DNA from: Ferrovibrio sp964218355
GTDB taxonomy: Bacteria; Pseudomonadota; Alphaproteobacteria; Ferrovibrionales; Ferrovibrionaceae
NCBI RefSeq assembly: GCF_964218355.1
Contig: NZ_CAXPMC010000016.1
Coordinates: forward strand, 62,001-126,000
Direction: 5' to 3'
Length of the DNA stretch: 64,000 nt
Shown in pieces: positions 17,392 to 26,000 of this stretch. A program made the position numbers and the translations under genes. How positions within the stretch are numbered: position 1 is the first letter of the stretch; each line of letters opens with the position of its first letter. Below the pieces are notes generated by a model, which made no database searches, had not been told where the DNA came from, and saw only the letters and a list, made by a program, of their open reading frames with translations.

Positions 17392-18446
17392 TCCGCAGCC
17401 TTCCCCTTCAGGACATGTGCCGGCGCGGCACCGCGTTCATACCAGCCCTTGCTGGATCGGACGATCCTTACCACCGACAGCATCACCGGAACCTCGATCA
17501 GCACGCCCACCACGGTGGCCAGTGCCGCACCGGATTCAAAGCCGAACAGGCTGATTGCGGCCGCCACCGCCAGTTCGAAAAAGTTGCTGGCGCCGATCAG
17601 GGCCGAGGGCGCCGCCACGCAATGGGCAACGCCGAAGCGGCGGTTCAGCCAGTAAGCCAGTCCGGAGTTGAAATAGACCTGGATCAGTATCGGCACCGCC
17701 AGCAGCGCGATCACCAGCGGCTGGTCGATGATCTGGCGCCCCTGGAAGGCGAACAGCAGCACCAGGGTGACCAGAAGGGCCATCAGGGAAATCGGGCCGA
17801 GCGTCTTCTGCATTGCCTGCAGCGCCACCGCACCGCGGCGCAGCAGCGCCCGGCGCCAGAGTTGTGCCGCGATCACCGGTACCACGATATACAACCCGAC
17901 CGACAGCAGCAGGGTTTCCCACGGCACGGTGATTGCCGACAGCCCGAGCAGCAGGCCGACGACCGGCGCAAAGGCCACCACCATGATGGCGTCGTTCAGC
18001 GCCACCTGGCTGAGCGTGAAATGCGGCTCGCCATCGGCAAGGTTGCTCCACACGAAGACCATAGCCGTGCAGGGTGCGGCAGCCAGCAGGATCAGTCCGG
18101 CGATGTAGCTGTCGATCTGCGTCTCCGGCAGCCAGGGCCGGAACAGCCAGCCGATGAACAGCCAGCCCAGCAACGCCATCGAGAAGGGCTTCACCGCCCA
18201 GTTGATGAACAGGGTGACGCCGATGCCGCGCCAGTGTTCGCGCACCTGCCCCAGAGCCGCGAAGTCGATCTTCAGCAGCATGGGAATGATCATCAGCCAG
18301 ATCAGCACCGCCACCGGCAGATTGACCTGGGCGATCTCCATGGCTCCGATGGCCTGTATCGGCCCGGGCAGGACATGCCCGAGGGCGACACCGGCCACGA
18401 TACACAGCGCGACCCAGAGAGTGAGATACCGTTCAAACAGCGACAT
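17388..18446 (-). CDS. acr3: ACR3 family arsenite efflux permease
   Basis: A 352-residue, about ten-helix inner-membrane transporter that exports arsenite. Typical ACR3 segments are LPVAVLIWLMIIPMLLKIDF, the ILLAAAPCTAMVFVWSNLADG stretch with the conserved cysteine, and ALIGASNFFELAVAAAISLF near the C-terminus. It sits between two arsC genes, 15 bp after the first and overlapping the second. Export is proton-motive-force driven in this family; no ArsA ATPase gene is present. Confidence 0.95.
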   Translation of the reverse strand: MSLFERYLTLWVALCIVAGVALGHVLPGPIQAIGAMEIAQVNLPVAVLIWLMIIPMLLKIDFAALGQVREHWRGIGVTLFINWAVKPFSMALLGWLFIGWLFRPWLPETQIDSYIAGLILLAAAPCTAMVFVWSNLADGEPHFTLSQVALNDAIMVVAFAPVVGLLLGLSAITVPWETLLLSVGLYIVVPVIAAQLWRRALLRRGAVALQAMQKTLGPISLMALLVTLVLLFAFQGRQIIDQPLVIALLAVPILIQVYFNSGLAYWLNRRFGVAHCVAAPSALIGASNFFELAVAAAISLFGFESGAALATVVGVLIEVPVMLSVVRIVRSSKGWYERGAAPAHVLKGKAAE

Positions 18447-18461
18447 CGGTGCGGTGCTCTG

Positions 18462-18983
18462 TCAGGCGGCGCTATCGGTGGAGCGGTCTGTCATGCGACC
18501 GATCTCGTCCAGCTTGCGCTGCAGGCTCAGTTCGTCGATGGCCTTCAGCGGCAGGCTGAGGAAAATGCCGATCCGGTTGCCCAGCAGGCGATAGGCCTCC
18601 GTGAAGGCGTAGCGCCGCTGCGCCTCGGTGCCTTCGGCTGCCGCCGGATCCGGAATACCCCAGTGGGCAGACATCGGCTGGCCGGGCCAGACCGGACAGA
18701 CTTCGGCGGCGGCGTTGTCGCAGACGGTGAAGACGAAATCCATCTGCGGCGCCTCCGGTGCGGCGAATTCGTCCCAGGATTTCGACCGCAGGCCGGTCAT
18801 GTCGTGATGCAGGTTCTGCAGCAGCTCGAGCGCATAGGGATGCACCGCTCCTTTGGGCTGGCTGCCGGCACTGAAGGCACGGAAACGGCCGTGTCCCAGC
18901 TTGTTCATGATCGCCTCGGCCAGGATGCTGCGGGCCGAATTGCCCGTGCACAGGAACAGAACGTTGTAGATTCGCCCGGTCAT
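18462..18983 (-). CDS. arsC: Arsenate reductase ArsC (first copy)
   Basis: A 173-residue LMW-phosphatase-fold reductase, NVLFLCTGNSARSILAEAIM, with CX5R loop (CTGNSAR) and VFTVCDNAAAEVCPVWPGQP as the second cysteine-containing region. It is longer than the other copy by a C-terminal helical tail. ATG 18983 follows GGAGAG. The open frame upstream overlaps arsI antisense-like coding and is excluded. It follows arsI by 11 bp. Confidence 0.92.
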   Translation of the reverse strand: MTGRIYNVLFLCTGNSARSILAEAIMNKLGHGRFRAFSAGSQPKGAVHPYALELLQNLHHDMTGLRSKSWDEFAAPEAPQMDFVFTVCDNAAAEVCPVWPGQPMSAHWGIPDPAAAEGTEAQRRYAFTEAYRLLGNRIGIFLSLPLKAIDELSLQRKLDEIGRMTDRSTDSAA

Positions 18984-18994
18984 CGTGCTCTCCG

Positions 18995-19474
18995 TCAGCC
19001 GCAGCAGGCCGATTTCGGCTGCGGATCGGCAGCCGGAGCGCAGCAGCTCTGCGCCGCATCCGACATCACGACGGACGCTGCGGCCGGCAATGCGGCGGAA
19101 TCGCCATAGGTGGTGCTGCGACCATGGGTCAGGAAGGTTTCCCAGGCGATGCCCTGGGGATCGCGCACCCAGGCCTTGTCGGATTTCGCATAGCAGCAGG
19201 TGGTCTCGCCCTGGTCGAAAACCGCCGCGCCGGCCGCCTTCAGGGCACCGGATACCGCCTCCAGCTCGGCCTTGTCCTCGACCTGGATGCCGAGATGGTC
19301 GAGGCCGCGGATGGTGCCGTGCGTCGATATGGCGAAATTGACGCGCGGATCCTCCAGCATCCATTTCGCATAGTCGGACTCCTGCACGACCGGTCCGGCG
19401 CCGAACAGCACCGAATAGAAGCGGACGGATTCCGCGATGTCGTTAACGGCGACGTTGACGTGCAGGCGCTTCAT
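18995..19474 (-). CDS. arsI: ArsI-type C-As lyase (VOC fold)
   Basis: A 159-residue vicinal-oxygen-chelate protein that in this family cleaves the carbon-arsenic bond of methylarsenite and aromatic arsenicals using Fe(II) and O2. Expected metal ligands are visible at His5, His60 (GLDHLG) and Glu112 (AWETF), and the arsenical-binding vicinal cysteines at Cys93-Cys94 (TTCCYAKSDKAW). The C-terminus carries further CC pairs (144-145 and 157-158). ATG 19474 follows AAGGGAGA and lies inside the 3' end of arsR (32-bp overlap). CadI proteins are close relatives, but the arsenic context favours ArsI. Confidence 0.9.
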   Translation of the reverse strand: MKRLHVNVAVNDIAESVRFYSVLFGAGPVVQESDYAKWMLEDPRVNFAISTHGTIRGLDHLGIQVEDKAELEAVSGALKAAGAAVFDQGETTCCYAKSDKAWVRDPQGIAWETFLTHGRSTTYGDSAALPAAASVVMSDAAQSCCAPAADPQPKSACCG

Positions 19475-19814
19475 TGGTGTCTCCCTTGGCAAGCGCGGCA
19501 GCGGGCTGGCAGGCCGGCGCGCAGAGCGCACCGGTCCCGCAGCAGTTTTCGGTCAGGAAGCCGACCAAGCCATTCATCGCGGCGAAATCGGCGGCATAGA
19601 AGATCTGGCGGCCGACCCGGCGCTGGGTGACCAGGCGGGCATGCAGCAACTGCTGCAGATGGAAAGTCAGCGACGACGGCGGCACCCCGAGCGCATCCGC
19701 CAGCGCACCGGCCGGCAGGCCATCGGGGCCGCGCTGCACCAGCAGCCGGTAGAGCCCGAGCCGGTGTTCATGGGCCAGCGCGCCCAGCGCAGTCACGGCA
19801 TTGACGGTTTCCAT
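19443..19814 (-). CDS. arsR: ArsR arsenic-responsive repressor
   Basis: A 123-residue ArsR/SmtB repressor. The HTH is LADALGVPPSSLTFHLQQLLHARLV, and there is no CxC pair in the recognition helix. Instead cysteines lie in the C-terminal segment at 91, 92, 98 and 102; the 91/92/98 spacing equals the As(III) site Cys95/96/102 of Acidithiobacillus ferrooxidans ArsR. Binding of arsenite should release it from the ars promoter. It overlaps arsI. A possible leader ORF and a dyad lie upstream. Confidence 0.93.
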   Translation of the reverse strand: METVNAVTALGALAHEHRLGLYRLLVQRGPDGLPAGALADALGVPPSSLTFHLQQLLHARLVTQRRVGRQIFYAADFAAMNGLVGFLTENCCGTGALCAPACQPAAALAKGDTNEAPARQRRR

Positions 19815-19817
19815 GCC

Positions 19818-20021
19818 TCACCCCTCCCTGCCGGTGCCGCCGCGCGTCACCCAGATCCGCGCCATGATGCGCACCAGCTGCGGGTCGGGCATGGCTTCAT
19901 CGCGGGACCGGCGGCCGCCCAGGATCGCCCGCAGCCGGCGCCAGCCACCGGCAGATCGCGCCGGGCCGGGGACTGTCGGAGCGGGGCAGCAGGGCGCAGG
20001 AAACGGAATCACGGAAGCCAT
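19818..20021 (-). CDS. Possible 67-residue leader protein of the ars operon
   Basis: An ATG at 20021 opens 67 codons ending three bases before the arsR start codon. GGGAA lies at a suitable distance upstream, and the ArsR-like dyad and AT-rich promoter-like sequence lie just beyond it, so any transcript from there would include this frame. The product starts MASVIPFPAPCCPAP and is Pro/Arg-rich with a vicinal CC pair. I recognise no family. It may be coding, or merely an untranslated leader. Confidence 0.4.
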   Translation of the reverse strand: MASVIPFPAPCCPAPTVPGPARSAGGWRRLRAILGGRRSRDEAMPDPQLVRIMARIWVTRGGTGREG

Positions 20022-20034
20022 GGCTTATTCCCAC

Positions 20035-20054
20035 ATTCCGAATACTATCGAAAT
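20035..20054. promoter_or_regulatory. arsR: Candidate ArsR operator
   Basis: ATTCCGAATACTATCGAAAT is an imperfect inverted repeat: half-sites ATTCCGA and TCGAAAT (ATTYCGA) separated by six bases. It is the only AT-rich island between asnB and arsR, and ArsR sites commonly contain ATTCG-like arms. A minus-strand -10-like TAGTAT overlaps it, so bound repressor would block transcription of arsR onward. Confidence 0.5.
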
Positions 20055-20106
20055 ATATGGACCGCCGGAGCGCTTGTCCAGTCTCATTTTGATAAAAATT
20101 GAAATA

Positions 20107-21963
20107 TCAGCCCGGCCGCCGTCCGGCGCCGTGATACCCCATGACCGTCCAGCACCACAGCATCAGCCGGTGGTCGGCGCGGCCCTGCCGATGCGCGGCA
20201 TGCCAGCGGCCGGCAAGCGGCGCCCCGGTTCCGCCGGGCAGTGCATTGGCCGGGATGTCGATCTGCTTCAGCCAACCGGACAGCGGAATGCCGAACCCCT
20301 TCTTGCGCCGGCGGAGAATCTCGGCCGGCACCAGCCCCGCAACAGCCCGCTTCAGCAGATATTTGCGCCGGCCACGGCGCAGCTTGTGATGAGCCGGCAG
20401 CCGGCGGACGAAATCGACGAGATCGTTATCGAGAAACACCGCCCGGCTTTCCAGCCCGTGCATCATGGCCGCGCGGTCGACCTTGGCCAGGATGTCGTCC
20501 TGCAGATAGAGCCGCGTATAGAATTCGAGGCCGCGGTCGACCAGGCTGTCCGAATGGCCGCCACGCCAGATTGCCAGCGCCTCCGCATACAGTTCTTCCG
20601 GATCGACCGGCATTTCCAGCAGTTCGGCAATCGCGGCAGGCTCCAGCGGCGCCAGCCAGGCCGGATGCCACAGCTCCGGCCCGTGATCGAGGCCACCGAG
20701 GGCCCGGCGCAGCTTGTAGTCGAAACTCATGTTGCGGGGCGAATGTGGCAGCAGGTCGGCCAGGCGGCGCAGGCGGCGATGCAGGCCGCCGCGACCGACC
20801 ACTGCCTGGTAGATACGGCCGAGCCCGAGTGCGGCAAAGGTGTCATAGCCGGCGAACAGTTCATCGCCGCCATCGCCGGACAGCGCCACCGTGACGCCGC
20901 GGCGGGCGAAACGGCAGAGCAGCCAGGTCGGCAGCAGCGACGGGTCACCCAGCGGTTCGTCCAGCCGCCCCAGCACCGCGGGAGCCAGATCGCGGGCGGC
21001 ATCCAGTGTCAGCCTTTCCTCGTGATGGCGGGCGCCGATCGCTGCGGCCATCTGCCGCGCGTAAGCGGATTCATCGTAGGACGGCTCGGCAAAGCCGATC
21101 GAATAGCTGTCGATGCCGGCAGCCCCCCGCAGGTTCGCGGCAATGGCGGCAATGGCACTGGAATCGATTCCGCCGGAAAGGAATACGCCCAGCGGCACAT
21201 CACTCATCAGCCGGCGCTGCACCGCCTGTTCCAGCAGGCCACGCAGCCGGTCCGCCGCCACTTCATCGGGCAGATCGCCATCCGGCTCCACCGCAAAACG
21301 CCAGTAGGCGCCGGTGCTGACCCGCCGCGCCGGCAGATCGAAACGCAGCCAGCCGCCGCCCGGCAGCTTCTGCACATCGCGCCAGTATGCATTGGGAGCG
21401 GGAATGAAGCCGTATCCGAGCAGCTTGGCCGCGGCCATCGGCGCGATTTCCGCCCGGAAGCCCGAATGCCCGGCCAGAGCCGTCAGCTCCGATGCGAACA
21501 GGAGCCGCCCGTCCTGCCAGGCCCAGTAGAGCGGTTTTTCGCCGAAGCGATCCCGCGCCATGAACAGGCATTGCCGGCGCCGGTCCCAGACGACGAAGGC
21601 GAACATGCCATTCAGCCGTGCCGGCAGCGCCTCTCCCCATTCGCGCCAGCCCTGCACCAGCACTTCCGTATCGCTGTGGTCGCTGCGGAAGACATGGCCG
21701 CGCGCTTCCAGATCACGGCGCAGGTCGCGGTGATTGTAAATCTCGCCGTTGAAGACGACGACGACCTCGCCGGTGGCATCGGCCATCGGCTGCGCGCCGC
21801 CGGCGAGGTCGATGATGGACAGCCGGCGGTGGCCGAGAAAGACCGGCGCGTCGGCATCGCGGTAGACGCCCTCGCCATCGGGTCCGCGATGGACCAGTGC
21901 CCGGGTCATCGCAAGGAGGTCATGCTCCCCGCCCTGTCCGACAAATCCCGCCAGACCGCACAT
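20107..21963 (-). CDS. asnB: Asparagine synthase (glutamine-hydrolysing)
   Basis: A 618-residue two-domain enzyme. The N-terminal class II glutaminase begins MCGLAGFVG, leaving Cys2 as nucleophile, with HRGPDGEG and FNGEIYNHRDLR. The synthetase domain contains the ATP pyrophosphatase loop GVFLSGGIDSSAIAA and ALSGDGGDELFAGYD. It transfers glutamine nitrogen to aspartate or, in polysaccharide/exosortase loci, to other carboxylates. It is followed upstream by two glycosyltransferase-type genes on the same strand with 1- and 4-base junctions, so a role in modifying a surface sugar or peptide is possible. Confidence 0.9.
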   Translation of the reverse strand: MCGLAGFVGQGGEHDLLAMTRALVHRGPDGEGVYRDADAPVFLGHRRLSIIDLAGGAQPMADATGEVVVVFNGEIYNHRDLRRDLEARGHVFRSDHSDTEVLVQGWREWGEALPARLNGMFAFVVWDRRRQCLFMARDRFGEKPLYWAWQDGRLLFASELTALAGHSGFRAEIAPMAAAKLLGYGFIPAPNAYWRDVQKLPGGGWLRFDLPARRVSTGAYWRFAVEPDGDLPDEVAADRLRGLLEQAVQRRLMSDVPLGVFLSGGIDSSAIAAIAANLRGAAGIDSYSIGFAEPSYDESAYARQMAAAIGARHHEERLTLDAARDLAPAVLGRLDEPLGDPSLLPTWLLCRFARRGVTVALSGDGGDELFAGYDTFAALGLGRIYQAVVGRGGLHRRLRRLADLLPHSPRNMSFDYKLRRALGGLDHGPELWHPAWLAPLEPAAIAELLEMPVDPEELYAEALAIWRGGHSDSLVDRGLEFYTRLYLQDDILAKVDRAAMMHGLESRAVFLDNDLVDFVRRLPAHHKLRRGRRKYLLKRAVAGLVPAEILRRRKKGFGIPLSGWLKQIDIPANALPGGTGAPLAGRWHAAHRQGRADHRLMLWCWTVMGYHGAGRRPG

Positions 21964-21964
21964 G

Positions 21965-22960
21965 TCAGGTCTGGTCGAAATTGACCAGCTGACGGACAGA
22001 ATAGGCGTGCTTGCTCTGCGCCTCGTAATAGGTCCGCACCATCAGTTCCGCCAGCAGGCCCATCAGGATCGACAGGATGCCGACCACGAACAGCATGGTC
22101 ACAAGAATCGGCAGCGGCGTCTGGATGAAGGATTTGCCTTCGAACAGCTTCAGCCACAACATCCACACAAAGCCGCCCAGGCTGCCGGCGAAGCAGGTAA
22201 AACCGAAACCGCCGAACAGGTAGATCGGCTTGGTCATATAGCGCTGCAGGAACATCACCACCATCAGGTCGAGCAGGACCTTGACGATGCGGCTGAGGCC
22301 GTATTTCGACTGTCCGCTGGTGCGTGGATGATGTCGCACCGGAAGTTCGGTGACGCGACCGCCGAACCAGGTCGTGTAGATCGGGATGAAGCGGTGCATC
22401 TCGCCATAGAGCCTGACATCCTTGATGACATCGCGGCGGTAGGCTTTCAGCGTGCAGCCGTAATCATGCAGCCGCACACCCGATATCCGCGAGATCAGTC
22501 CGTTGGCGATAAGGCTCGGCAGCGTACGCACAAGGGCATTATCCTTGCGCTCGCGCCGCCAGCCCGACACCACGTCGAATCCCCTGTCCAGTTCTGCCAG
22601 CAGCAACGGAATATCGGATGGGTCATTCTGGCCATCGCCATCCATGGCGATCAGGACTTCGCCACGGGCATGGTCGATCCCGGCCATGATGGCGGCCGTC
22701 TGGCCGTAATTGCGGCGCAGCGCAATCACACGCACGCTGCGGTCCTGCGCCGCGATCTCACGGGCATGGGCCAGGGTTCCGTCGCGGCTGCCGTCATCGA
22801 CAAAAATGACCTCGCTGCTGCGCCCCAAATCGCGAAGGACCGCGGCAAGCCGCTCATAGAGCGGGCGGATGCTTCCTTCCTCGTTATAGAAGGGCACGAT
22901 GACGGAAATTCCGATGGCTGCGTCGGCATCGCCTGCCACCCCGGCCGCATTGTTCATCAT
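21965..22960 (-). CDS. GT2 family glycosyltransferase, polyprenyl-phosphate sugar transferase type
   Basis: A 331-residue protein with an N-terminal GT-A domain (ISVIVPFYNEEGSI, then EVIFVDDGSRDGT with the DDG, and MDGDGQNDPSDI) and two C-terminal membrane helices (about residues 230-290), the DPM1/GtrB/ArnC layout. Such enzymes load a sugar onto undecaprenyl phosphate. ATG 22960 follows GGAGGC and overlaps the upstream gene stop (ATGA). The partner upstream is a multi-spanning protein that could use the lipid-linked sugar. Confidence 0.85.
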   Translation of the reverse strand: MMNNAAGVAGDADAAIGISVIVPFYNEEGSIRPLYERLAAVLRDLGRSSEVIFVDDGSRDGTLAHAREIAAQDRSVRVIALRRNYGQTAAIMAGIDHARGEVLIAMDGDGQNDPSDIPLLLAELDRGFDVVSGWRRERKDNALVRTLPSLIANGLISRISGVRLHDYGCTLKAYRRDVIKDVRLYGEMHRFIPIYTTWFGGRVTELPVRHHPRTSGQSKYGLSRIVKVLLDLMVVMFLQRYMTKPIYLFGGFGFTCFAGSLGGFVWMLWLKLFEGKSFIQTPLPILVTMLFVVGILSILMGLLAELMVRTYYEAQSKHAYSVRQLVNFDQT

Positions 22961-24420
22961 TCTGCCTCCGCCATTCCGCCCCGGCGCCGTTTGCGATACC
23001 ATTGCCAGAGATCGCGCAGATTGAACAGGCCGACGACCGTCCCGCCGGCGATTGCCGGCATCAGGTAGCGCGGCTCCAGATGCACCATGGCGTAGCCGGC
23101 ATGCATCGCGACGAACAACCCGAGAAACCCCAGCGACACAACCACCTGCGGTGTCCAGCCCTGACGCAGCAGCCGCCATGGCGTTCCAAACAGAAAAGCC
23201 GCAAAGATCGCAATGGCGAAAGCACGGCAGACCGTATCCAGCAGGAAAACCGGCAGCATCGTCCAGTTCCTCTCCTGCATGGCGCGGCGGGTGCCCAGCT
23301 CAAGCGCTTCACCCGTTGCCCAGAGGTGCAGAAGCCGCACTGAGGCAAAAGGCTGGAAGGGCGAGAGCACGACACTCATGCGCACATGGTAGAGGGGGAT
23401 CCAGAGCATGCTGAGCGGTTCACGCAGCCAGGCCCGGAAATAACTCGCATAGGCCGCGCTGGCGATCCTGTCGGCCGTCATACCGTATTCCTTGTACAGC
23501 CGGCCATTGATCAGCCATATCTCATCGAAGGAATAGGTTGAAAAGGTTTCAGCCGCGACCCGGTCGAATACATGGCTGCGATCGAATACCGCCGGATTCC
23601 TCTGGGCAGAAACCGCCAGTCCCTGCAGGATGGTGGACTGCCCGACGCTGGTGACGAGCGGGACGCCCAGGCGGTCGGCATTCCAGAGCCGGTATCCCTG
23701 CCAGGTCAGAAGGACCGGCACCAGAACCGCCAGGGCGATGGTGATGCGCGGCAGTCCGGAAAGGCGCAGCAGCCGCCAGGGTCTTTCCGGCCAGCGGTCG
23801 GCAAAGGCCGCAGCCAGAGCCAGCGGCAGCAAGCCTGTGCCGGCCAGCAGCAATGAGGCTTCCCGGATCAGAAAGGTGATTGCCAGAAGCAGGCCCGCCA
23901 CCACAGCTCCCTGCCACCGCAGAGGCCGGCGCTGCAGGATACAGACGGCCAGATGGCATGCCGCCAGGATCAGCACGGAGGCGGCCAGGCTGTCGGTCAG
24001 TATCATCTGGTCGAACACCAGGGGCATCGACAGCCCATAGGCCAGCCCGGCCAGAACCGCCATGACCCGCGTACCGCACAGCAGCAGGGCGACGTGGTAA
24101 AGGGCCGCGACAGAGGCCAGGGTGAGCAGAATCTGCAGCGCAACCACAAGCCAGGCCCACAGCTTCCCGACAACCAGCAGGCCGGCAGCAAGAACAGCGG
24201 GATAGCCGATCATGCGGAAAACCGTGTGCGGCGCCAGATCGGCCGCCAGGCTTTGGCTATTCAGCTGTCCGGCGAGAATGATGTTGGCATAGGCGATATA
24301 GCCGCCGCTGTCCGGCGCCTCAACCGGTCCATAGATGGCCAGCAGAACCGCCCGCACCGCCAGAAGCAGGACGAATATGGCGGCCAGCAGCTGCCGGTCG
24401 GTCTTGTGGAATCTGAACAT
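22957..24420 (-). CDS. Multi-spanning membrane protein, ArnT/PMT-like (GT-C) glycosyltransferase candidate
   Basis: A 487-residue protein with about eleven hydrophobic segments. The first periplasmic loop contains EAPDSGGYIAYANIIL, where the acidic residue after the first helix is the usual GT-C catalytic position, and the C-terminal loop has HAGYAMVHLEPRYLMPAIAG, a motif seen in ArnT/PMT-like proteins. It presumably transfers a sugar from the lipid carrier made by the coupled GT2 enzyme. The acceptor is unknown. ATG 24420 is chosen because a membrane helix follows directly; upstream in-frame sequence is the intergenic region after the kinase gene. Confidence 0.75.
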   Translation of the reverse strand: MFRFHKTDRQLLAAIFVLLLAVRAVLLAIYGPVEAPDSGGYIAYANIILAGQLNSQSLAADLAPHTVFRMIGYPAVLAAGLLVVGKLWAWLVVALQILLTLASVAALYHVALLLCGTRVMAVLAGLAYGLSMPLVFDQMILTDSLAASVLILAACHLAVCILQRRPLRWQGAVVAGLLLAITFLIREASLLLAGTGLLPLALAAAFADRWPERPWRLLRLSGLPRITIALAVLVPVLLTWQGYRLWNADRLGVPLVTSVGQSTILQGLAVSAQRNPAVFDRSHVFDRVAAETFSTYSFDEIWLINGRLYKEYGMTADRIASAAYASYFRAWLREPLSMLWIPLYHVRMSVVLSPFQPFASVRLLHLWATGEALELGTRRAMQERNWTMLPVFLLDTVCRAFAIAIFAAFLFGTPWRLLRQGWTPQVVVSLGFLGLFVAMHAGYAMVHLEPRYLMPAIAGGTVVGLFNLRDLWQWYRKRRRGGMAEAE

Positions 24421-24491
24421 GCCCCCGCCGCGACGCCGTTTGCGCCGGTATCTTTCCCATTTCCTTGCCCCGGGCTCGTCAGGCGCCGTCT

Positions 24492-26000
24492 TCAGCCCTG
24501 CCGCGGCAATGCCAAAGTCACAATAAAGCCGCCCGGTCGATTGGCGCAAGATATGGTGCCGCCGACGGCTTCCATGTTGCGCCGCGCGACCCACAGGCCA
24601 AGACCAAAATTCTGGCCACGCTCGGCCGCCTGCGGCCGGCTGCCATGATCGCGGAAGGAAGCATGCCGCTCGAAAATCTGCGGCAGCCATTCTGCCGGAA
24701 CGCCCGGCCCCTCGTCCGCCACGGTAATGACGGGCCGGTCGAATTCGCGGCCCAGCCGCACCCGCACGCGACCCTGCGGCGGTGAGAAGCTGAGGGCATT
24801 CTCGATCACCTGGCCAAGCGCATCGGCAATCAGGCGACCGCCGAGCGGCGCCGATGCGGTGCTGGCAATCTCGGCCTCGAGTACCAGGTTGCGGGCGGCC
24901 GCATCGCCGGCATAGGCCTCGACAACGTCTTCGACCAGGGCATCAAGATCAACCGCCTCACGCGGCGGATCGAGCCGATCGGCCACGGCATCGTCCAGAT
25001 GCCGTGCTGCCCGCACCAGATCGTCAAGACGATCCAGCGCCGCATCGATGGCCTGCAGTGCCTGCCGGCTGCGCTCATCGCCCTGCGGAAGACGGCTGCG
25101 CAAGGGGACCAGCGCCTGGCGGATGGTGCCAAGCGGCGTCTTGAAGGCATGGGCACTTTCTTCCGCCGCGTATCGCAGCTCTCCGGCCGTCGCCCGCAGA
25201 CTGTCTTCCATGCGATCAAAAGCCGCCGCCACCGTCTCCAGTTCCGGCAGGCGGTTGCGTTGCACGAATCGGCCCTCGATGCGACGCTCGGCGACCGCGC
25301 GGGCGGTCGCGGCAAAACGCAGCAGGCTGCGCCAGAGATCGAAGGCAATCAGCAGGACGATGGCCGCGAAGCCGAAATAGACCGCTGCCGCCAGCTGCAC
25401 TTCCGGCGCCTGCCAGTAGGGCAGGCCGAGCCGCTGCTCGGCTCGGTCCGTCAGATCATTGGAGATCACCAGGGCCCAGCATCCGCGCTTGCTGCGCACC
25501 GGCGTGATCGAGGTGATCAGGCGGGTCAGTCCGTTGGCGCGATCCATGCGCAGGGCCAGCGGCACGTCGCCGGCACAGGAGGCCGCCAGCCGGTCCAGCA
25601 CCCCGGTTTCGGCCAGCTGCTGCCGCTCCCAGTCCAGATCGTCGGGCGCCACGGCCGGCGCCGAAGCGACATAGAGAAAGCCGCTGTCCGGCGCCGCATC
25701 GCGCGGCCGGAACAGCAGGCGCAGGGCTATACCCTCGGTACGGAACCGGTCCAGTTCATCGCCCAGCCGGAACATCGGGATCGTGTCGACATCCTGCAGC
25801 CGCTCTTCCAGCGCCCGGCTGACCGTCAGTCCCTTCACCCGAATGCTTTCCAGCAGCAGGCGCTGGCGGTCGAAATCGGCCTGGCGGAAGGTCAGATACA
25901 GAATGAACGGCAAAGCCACGAACAGCACCAGCACCAGCGCGGCGCGCAGGGTCAGGGACCGCCACAGCCGGTTCAGCCCGCTGCCGGGGCGCTCAGCCAT
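24492..26000 (-). CDS. Sensor histidine kinase
   Basis: A 502-residue membrane kinase: first helix around residues 18-38, a periplasmic sensor domain (about 40-200), second helix 204-222, then a HAMP-like linker, the phospho-acceptor box EESAHAFKTPLGTI with His284, and the ATPase N, G1 and G2 boxes (VIENALSF, ITVADEGPGVPAEW, GQNFGLGLWVARRN). Its start overlaps the response-regulator stop by eight bases, so the two are produced together. The stimulus is unknown. Confidence 0.9.
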   Translation of the reverse strand: MAERPGSGLNRLWRSLTLRAALVLVLFVALPFILYLTFRQADFDRQRLLLESIRVKGLTVSRALEERLQDVDTIPMFRLGDELDRFRTEGIALRLLFRPRDAAPDSGFLYVASAPAVAPDDLDWERQQLAETGVLDRLAASCAGDVPLALRMDRANGLTRLITSITPVRSKRGCWALVISNDLTDRAEQRLGLPYWQAPEVQLAAAVYFGFAAIVLLIAFDLWRSLLRFAATARAVAERRIEGRFVQRNRLPELETVAAAFDRMEDSLRATAGELRYAAEESAHAFKTPLGTIRQALVPLRSRLPQGDERSRQALQAIDAALDRLDDLVRAARHLDDAVADRLDPPREAVDLDALVEDVVEAYAGDAAARNLVLEAEIASTASAPLGGRLIADALGQVIENALSFSPPQGRVRVRLGREFDRPVITVADEGPGVPAEWLPQIFERHASFRDHGSRPQAAERGQNFGLGLWVARRNMEAVGGTISCANRPGGFIVTLALPRQG

